From Anaerolineales bacterium (GTDB lineage Bacteria > Chloroflexota > Anaerolineae > Anaerolineales > Villigracilaceae), in contig JAEURC010000087.1 in assembly GCA_016789025.1 (NCBI GenBank), forward strand, positions 1-55,806: 55,806 nt of DNA, read 5' to 3'. Positions 52,083 to 55,806 of this stretch are shown one piece after another; position 1 is the stretch's first letter, and the number at the start of each line of letters is the position of its first letter. The position numbers and the translations under genes were made by a program. The notes beneath the pieces were generated by a model. That model made no database searches. It saw only the letters and a program-made list of their open reading frames with translations, and was not told the DNA's origin.

Positions 52083-52131
52083 ATGATACTGGAAGGTGTC
52101 GTTTATTACTACAACTTCCAGTATCATTATA
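52083..52131 (-). promoter_or_regulatory. -10 box and 13-bp perfect palindrome before lipoprotein B
   Basis: Minus-strand TATAAT at 52131-52126. ATGATACTGGAAG (52083-52095) and CTTCCAGTATCAT (52115-52127) are perfect inverted copies 19 bases apart, overlapping the -10 edge and the start of the transcript. It may be an operator or a leader hairpin. Confidence 0.6.
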
Positions 52132-52150
52132 TCGCAATTGTTTTGACGGC

Positions 52151-53446
52151 TTATGGCGTGGGTGTGGGCGTTTCGGTCGATGTAGGCGTGGCTGTTGAGG
52201 TTGAAGTCGGTGTGACTGTGACCGTCGGCGTGGAGGTAACAGTCGGGGTCAATGTGATGGTCGGCGTTTGTGTAATGGTAGGCGTCATGGTAACTGTAGC
52301 CGTAGCGGGGTCGGCACTCTGGCGGGTGATGCGTGGAGCAACCCAGAGGGCAAAATCATCGTGCGATGTTCCATTGGCAAGCACGGTTAGGATGAATTTG
52401 ACCTTTTCGCCGGCGAGCGCGCTGAGGTCGACGCTCACGGAATTATATTGTCCCTCGTACACTTCCTGCCATTGGGCGAGGGTTTTCACGTCTCCGTTGC
52501 CAATCTGGTATTGCAGTCGGAAGACGACATTACACTCTGTGGCTTGATATTGACAGCCGATCAGCGCCTGAAAGCGATCGCCTTTTTTTACGGTGAAGCT
52601 CGGGTATTTTCCGGTGATCGATCCGCTTCCAGATTTATTGGGGTACGTGAGCAAGGCATCGCCGCGCGCGGTTCCATCCTCCATTTTGGGGGTGGTTAAC
52701 GCCCGCACGAATCCCCGGTCGTCGCCATGCTGTCCCGGACAATTCAGGTTTTTCGTTTCGCTTTTCCAGGCGGCATCGCAGTAGTTGGAAACAAAATCAT
52801 ACACGCCTAAGGTGTAGCCGTTGATGCTGACATCCACGTAAAAACTGGAATCAGCCGAATTGCCTATTCCAAACAAGACCCCGGAGGCGTTCCGTAGAAT
52901 CCAATAGCCCCGGTATCTGCCATTCTGGTTCGGAGCGACAAGGTTGAGCGCAATATCCACAGTTTGACCGGGCGCCACGTTACCCGGCATGGAAACCGAG
53001 TTTGGCGCGCCAAATTTTTCGCCGCTAACGTACACAATGGCATATGAAGTCGTCCATGTGCAGGTGCCCACGTTTTTCAACCGCCAAATTTTTGTGAAGT
53101 TGCTTCCGCGCCCGACCACGGCGCCGTCGGCGTAGGTTACATCGCTGATAAAGGCGGCGGCATCGCACCTTGTTAGCGTTGCGATCGGCGGCACGTTGGT
53201 AAATGTGTTGAATGGCGTCGGGCTGGAATTGCCAAATAACAAGGTACTTGTTGCCGTAGGTTGGGAGGTTTGGGTAAACGCCACCTGTGTGGAGAGCGCG
53301 TCCAACGTCTGTGCGGCTGATGTGTACAGGGCGTTTAACGTCTCGGCGGGCTGGGGAGAGGAATCAGGAGAAAAGAGACCACAAGCCAAAATGGTGGAAA
53401 GAGCGAGCGTCAAAAGTAGAAGTTTCGTAAAGCGGGCGGATATCAT
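52151..53446 (-). CDS. NBR1-Ig-like lipoprotein C with extra beta domain and TPT tail
   Basis: 431 residues, the largest of the five. Lipobox TILAC, a short spacer, an Ig-like domain (FTKIWRLKNVGTCTW; RYRGYWILRNASGVLFG) to about residue 215, then a second, Cys-containing beta-rich domain (about 215-370) that I do not recognise. The tail of about 50 residues is built of TPT/TVTPT units from imperfect 12-18-base DNA repeats (52151-52300). GGAGGC precedes the ATG. The tail could be an extended wall-spanning or glycosylated stalk. Confidence 0.85.
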   Translation of the reverse strand: MISARFTKLLLLTLALSTILACGLFSPDSSPQPAETLNALYTSAAQTLDALSTQVAFTQTSQPTATSTLLFGNSSPTPFNTFTNVPPIATLTRCDAAAFISDVTYADGAVVGRGSNFTKIWRLKNVGTCTWTTSYAIVYVSGEKFGAPNSVSMPGNVAPGQTVDIALNLVAPNQNGRYRGYWILRNASGVLFGIGNSADSSFYVDVSINGYTLGVYDFVSNYCDAAWKSETKNLNCPGQHGDDRGFVRALTTPKMEDGTARGDALLTYPNKSGSGSITGKYPSFTVKKGDRFQALIGCQYQATECNVVFRLQYQIGNGDVKTLAQWQEVYEGQYNSVSVDLSALAGEKVKFILTVLANGTSHDDFALWVAPRITRQSADPATATVTMTPTITQTPTITLTPTVTSTPTVTVTPTSTSTATPTSTETPTPTP

Positions 53447-53507
53447 AATGCCTCCGAGGGTATCATCACATGTATAAACGCTCCTCGTGTCTTTCGGGTT
53501 CCCAAAG

Positions 53508-53541
53508 AAAATCGCCGGAGCGGTTCTGCTCCGGCGATTTT
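53508..53541 (-). terminator. Terminator of lipoprotein D
   Basis: AAAATCGCCGGAGC and GCTCCGGCGATTTT are perfect 14-base arms with a 6-base loop; the minus strand continues TTTTC. It lies 7 bases after the stop. Confidence 0.9.
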
Positions 53542-53547
53542 GAAATA

Positions 53548-54489
53548 TTATGGGCAGTTATTGGGCCACGTCGCTTTTGGAAATTCTGTGTACTCGGGCG
53601 TCAAGACGATGATCTGCATCCAGCGTTCGTTGGGGCTGTCTCCCCTGCCGACCGTCCAACTGCGTGAGACTGTCTTCGAGCCTGCGGCGGCGAAGGAAAG
53701 TTCTTTCACCGCGCTTTCATTTCCGTCTTTTTGTTCCCAGTAATAACTGAGATCTAATGGTCCACTCGTGGTGATCGTGGCATATACCGTATACAGCACA
53801 TTGACGGGACATCCCTCGGCTGGTTCGCGGACAATCTGGTAGTCTAGATCTACAATTCCATACTCTTGTTGCGGGCGTTTATCCACCACAATATTTGCGT
53901 AAAACGCCTGGCTGTACTGTCCCACGCCAAAAACGGCATTCCATGGGGTCTGCAAGCGCCAGTAGCCGGTATAGGTTCCCTCGGTAGAGGGGGCTTTGAG
54001 GTTGATCGTGATCGGAATATCGTCGCCGGGCGCAACGATCTCCGGCAGGTTGTAGTAGGTGGCGCCGCCCAGCGCGTCGCCGCTCCAGAAGATCAACCGA
54101 TAGGTGGAATCCCATGTGCAAGTGCCTTCGTTTTTGATCGTCCAAGTCTTTGTAAAATCTGTGTCCGGTTTGTAGACCGTTCCATCGGGCGGGTATTCGC
54201 CGACCAGGTTAGCGTGAATGCAGTTCGGGTCGGATGGCGCGGAGGAGAGGGTCGACTCTGCCGTTGGGGTGAGTCCTGGTGTGAGTGTGGGCGGCAAGGC
54301 GGGGAGAGTTGGTTCGGGCGTGTTTGTTTGAATCAACGGTAACGGCGCAGACGACGAGCCTGCTTCCACGGTTTGCGCCACAGCGGTTGCGATGGCTGCT
54401 TCGTTTTGCGACGATGTGCCGCAAGCCGCGAGGAGTAGAGATACACTGATCATCCATGCCAAAATTTTGTACGTGCGAATTTGGAACAT
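53548..54489 (-). CDS. NBR1-Ig-like lipoprotein D
   Basis: 313 residues. Lipobox LLLAAC, Thr/Pro spacer, Ig-like domain (FTKTWTIKNEGTCTW; TYTGYWRLQTPWNAVFG), then a second beta domain of about 100 residues ending in NNCP. That second domain is related to the C-terminal domain of lipoprotein E (both have a SxxYYW/TYKW block, an AGxxxVxxxW block and a terminal CP). AAAGGAAG is 6 bases before the ATG. Own -10 and terminator, so a single-gene unit. Confidence 0.87.
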   Translation of the reverse strand: MFQIRTYKILAWMISVSLLLAACGTSSQNEAAIATAVAQTVEAGSSSAPLPLIQTNTPEPTLPALPPTLTPGLTPTAESTLSSAPSDPNCIHANLVGEYPPDGTVYKPDTDFTKTWTIKNEGTCTWDSTYRLIFWSGDALGGATYYNLPEIVAPGDDIPITINLKAPSTEGTYTGYWRLQTPWNAVFGVGQYSQAFYANIVVDKRPQQEYGIVDLDYQIVREPAEGCPVNVLYTVYATITTSGPLDLSYYWEQKDGNESAVKELSFAAAGSKTVSRSWTVGRGDSPNERWMQIIVLTPEYTEFPKATWPNNCP

Positions 54490-54526
54490 TCAAACTTCCT
54501 TTCTGTAAACGCGTTTCATCAAAAAG

Positions 54527-54532
54527 ATTATA
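54527..54532 (-). promoter_or_regulatory. -10 box for lipoprotein D
   Basis: Minus-strand TATAAT (54532-54527), about 38 bases before the ATG, just after the terminator of lipoprotein E. No good -35 is seen. Confidence 0.55.
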
Positions 54533-54540
54533 CCTGTTAT

Positions 54541-54570
54541 GAAAAACGCCCGACCAGTTCCGCCGGGCGT
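54541..54570 (-). terminator. Terminator of lipoprotein E
   Basis: ACGCCCG (54546-54552) pairs with CGGGCGT (54564-54570); the minus strand then runs TTTTT. It lies 21 bases past the stop. Confidence 0.88.
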
Positions 54571-54591
54571 TCTCACTTTTCATTTAGCTGC

Positions 54592-55518
54592 TTATGGGCA
54601 ACTAAAGTTTGCCCGCCCAAATTGCTGATGGTTTGGAGCGTCGATGTAAATTTCCATCCAGAACGATTGACCGGGGGCCGAAACAGACCAGGTGGTATTT
54701 ACCGATTGCGTGCCCGCGGAGGCAAATACGATTGGAGCATGCGCGGCATTGTCTATAGCGCCATCGCTTCTCATCCACTTATACGTTACGTTACCGGGTC
54801 CGTTGGCGGTAATATTTGCCGTGATGGTAAAACCGCCGCACGAGCCGGAAACCGAGAAGGTGACACCGGTAACAGCGAATGGACCTCCACTACCCCCGCC
54901 CACCTTGATCTCCACAAAGAACGATTTGCCTTGTTGCGCGCCGCCTTGTACGGGAATCAACACGCCGCTGGCATTTCGAATCCTCCAATACCCGCGATAT
55001 GTTCCATTGGATGCGGGGGCTTTGAGGCTGACTGAAACATCCACTTCCTGCCCTGGGTTAACAGTGCCGATCGCCACCGGTGAAACACCGCTCATCGCGT
55101 CGCCGCTATCGAACACCAGCGCATACCCGCTCCACGCGCAGGACCCCGCGTTCTTCAATCGCCAGGTTTTCGTGAAGGTGTCGTTCGCGTTGAAATTCGC
55201 TCCATCGGGCACGGTCACATCTTTGATGAATTGCGCCAGATCACACGTCTGCGTGGATGTGGAGATCGGAGCGGTTGTTGATGTGGGAATGGCTAACGTC
55301 GGTGGGGCGGCAACGGTATTCGTCGGCACGGGCGGCGGCGGCAGGGTCGGCGTGCTGAACGGCGTTGCCTGATTCAGCAGGGCTTGCACCGTCAGCGCGG
55401 CGTTGGTCGAAATGGCGTTGGGGTCTTCGGTGGGCGGCCTGTTCGACGGCAGATTGCAGGCGGATAAGATAAGAATCACAACAGTTGTGATCAGGGTGAG
55501 GCGGCGAAGATTTCTCAT
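54592..55518 (-). CDS. NBR1-Ig-like lipoprotein E
   Basis: 308 residues. Lipobox LILSAC, Pro/Thr-rich spacer to about 90, Ig-like domain (FTKTWRLKNAGSCAW; TYRGYWRIRNASGVLIP) and a C-terminal beta domain (about 215-308, ending FSCP) shared with lipoprotein D. An AAGAGAAAAA stretch precedes the ATG, with a better GAGGAAAG somewhat far upstream; TAGAAT at 55557-55552 is a possible -10. Single-gene unit. Confidence 0.87.
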   Translation of the reverse strand: MRNLRRLTLITTVVILILSACNLPSNRPPTEDPNAISTNAALTVQALLNQATPFSTPTLPPPPVPTNTVAAPPTLAIPTSTTAPISTSTQTCDLAQFIKDVTVPDGANFNANDTFTKTWRLKNAGSCAWSGYALVFDSGDAMSGVSPVAIGTVNPGQEVDVSVSLKAPASNGTYRGYWRIRNASGVLIPVQGGAQQGKSFFVEIKVGGGSGGPFAVTGVTFSVSGSCGGFTITANITANGPGNVTYKWMRSDGAIDNAAHAPIVFASAGTQSVNTTWSVSAPGQSFWMEIYIDAPNHQQFGRANFSCP

Positions 55519-55592
55519 ACTTTTTTCTCTTTCCTCTTAGGAATTTTCAATATTCTACACCAGTCCAGACGGAGAAAAATTGCCCTTTGTTC

Positions 55593-55629
55593 CTAAAAAA
55601 CAACCCCTCTCATTTTTCGAGAAGGGTTG
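55593..55629 (-). terminator. Terminator of the ABC ATPase gene
   Basis: CAACCCCTCTC (55601-55611) pairs with GAGAAGGGTTG (55619-55629) with one mismatch, and the minus strand continues TTTTTTAG. It lies 33 bases after the stop of the partial gene. Confidence 0.85.
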
Positions 55630-55662
55630 CATTGGATGCTAAACACGCGTCAAACCGACGGG

Positions 55663-55806
55663 TCAGGCTGGTTCGCGCACCCCAGCCATCAACAAGCCCA
55701 ACTGCTCGCGCGAGGCGTCTTTACGGTCCACCGTGGCGACGATCTCACCGCGATATATCACCGCGATCCGATCCGACAGCGACAGGATTTCATCCAATTC
55801 GGCTGA
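55663..55806 (-). CDS. C-terminus of a sugar/nucleoside-type ABC transporter ATPase (partial)
   Basis: The last 47 codons of a gene that begins beyond the right edge. The segment SAELDEILSLSDRIAVIYRG followed by EIVATV matches the post-switch part of the second ATPase half in RbsA/BMP-nucleoside transporter ATPases, where S-x-x-L-x-E-I-x-x-L-(S/C)-DRI-x-V is conserved. It ends LGLLMAGVREPA. It is probably the start of a simple-sugar or nucleoside transporter operon to the right. Confidence 0.8.
   Translation of the reverse strand, partial: SAELDEILSLSDRIAVIYRGEIVATVDRKDASREQLGLLMAGVREPA

Noticed and set aside
51180..52547. 455-codon plus-strand frame with Val/Gly repeats
   Set aside because: It runs antisense across lipoproteins A, B and C. 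The GVGV-like part is the reverse of the TPT tail of lipoprotein C, and three lipobox proteins on the other strand explain the region better.

Overview
This window looks like chromosomal DNA of an uncultured Anaerolineae-type Chloroflexota. That is inferred from the tandem NBR1-Ig-like lipoproteins with threonine/proline-rich linkers, the very large GAF-rich hybrid kinases, the strong AAAGGAG ribosome sites mixed with leaderless-looking starts, and the many short palindromic repeats between genes. I saw no rRNA, tRNA, CRISPR array, transposase or phage gene. 51 coding regions are listed; one runs off the right edge.

Layout. 1-1.8 kb: a DHA2 drug-efflux transporter behind a nested palindrome. 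1.9-5.9 kb: five unrecognised small proteins, each with its own AAAGGAG site, then a 713-residue membrane protein with a lipase-like Ser motif. 6.0-9.0 kb: FolD (missing its expected catalytic Lys), a STAS protein, a HAD phosphatase and tryptophan 2,3-dioxygenase. 9.1-16.2 kb (minus strand): a nucleic-acid and stress set made of a 5'-3' exonuclease, three DUF1801-like proteins (one fused to a helix-hairpin-helix), a short UvrA-like ATPase, an MFS exporter and a VOC protein, with a divergent MarR regulator. 16.8-22.2 kb: two overlapping PlsC acyltransferases, a PilZ protein, an SCPx-type thiolase, an HExxH protein and a MtaA/uroporphyrinogen-decarboxylase-like protein.

22.3-36.8 kb is the most striking locus: a 1676-residue six-GAF hybrid histidine kinase, a multi-pass membrane protein, a 2169-residue Ser/Thr kinase-ATPase-GAF-PAS-hybrid histidine kinase, a stand-alone Hpt protein and a receiver-nucleotidyl cyclase. 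Together these could form a full phosphorelay ending in cyclic nucleotide. 36.9-40.2 kb: a LysM lipoprotein, a NUDIX hydrolase, a duplicated DUF4870 membrane protein and an M55 D-aminopeptidase. 40.4-44.5 kb: a polyamine-type ABC transporter, potD-A-B-C. 44.5-50.7 kb: a SET-domain protein behind a long structured leader, a GT39-like glycosyltransferase, a CPBP protease, a GNAT enzyme, ComEA, RdgB and QueG. 50.7-55.5 kb (minus): five NBR1-Ig-like lipoproteins. The last 144 bases are the C-terminus of an ABC ATPase.

The strongest unexpected signal is the repeats. At least six families of short inverted repeats sit between genes, and members or relatives also lie inside conserved genes without breaking the frame (rdgB, queG, the MtaA-like gene, the GT39 gene, both giant kinases). 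Others supply the C-terminal codons and stop of neighbouring genes (the DUF4870 gene, both kinases, queG). This resembles the protein-inserting palindromes known from Rickettsia and deserves the closest look.
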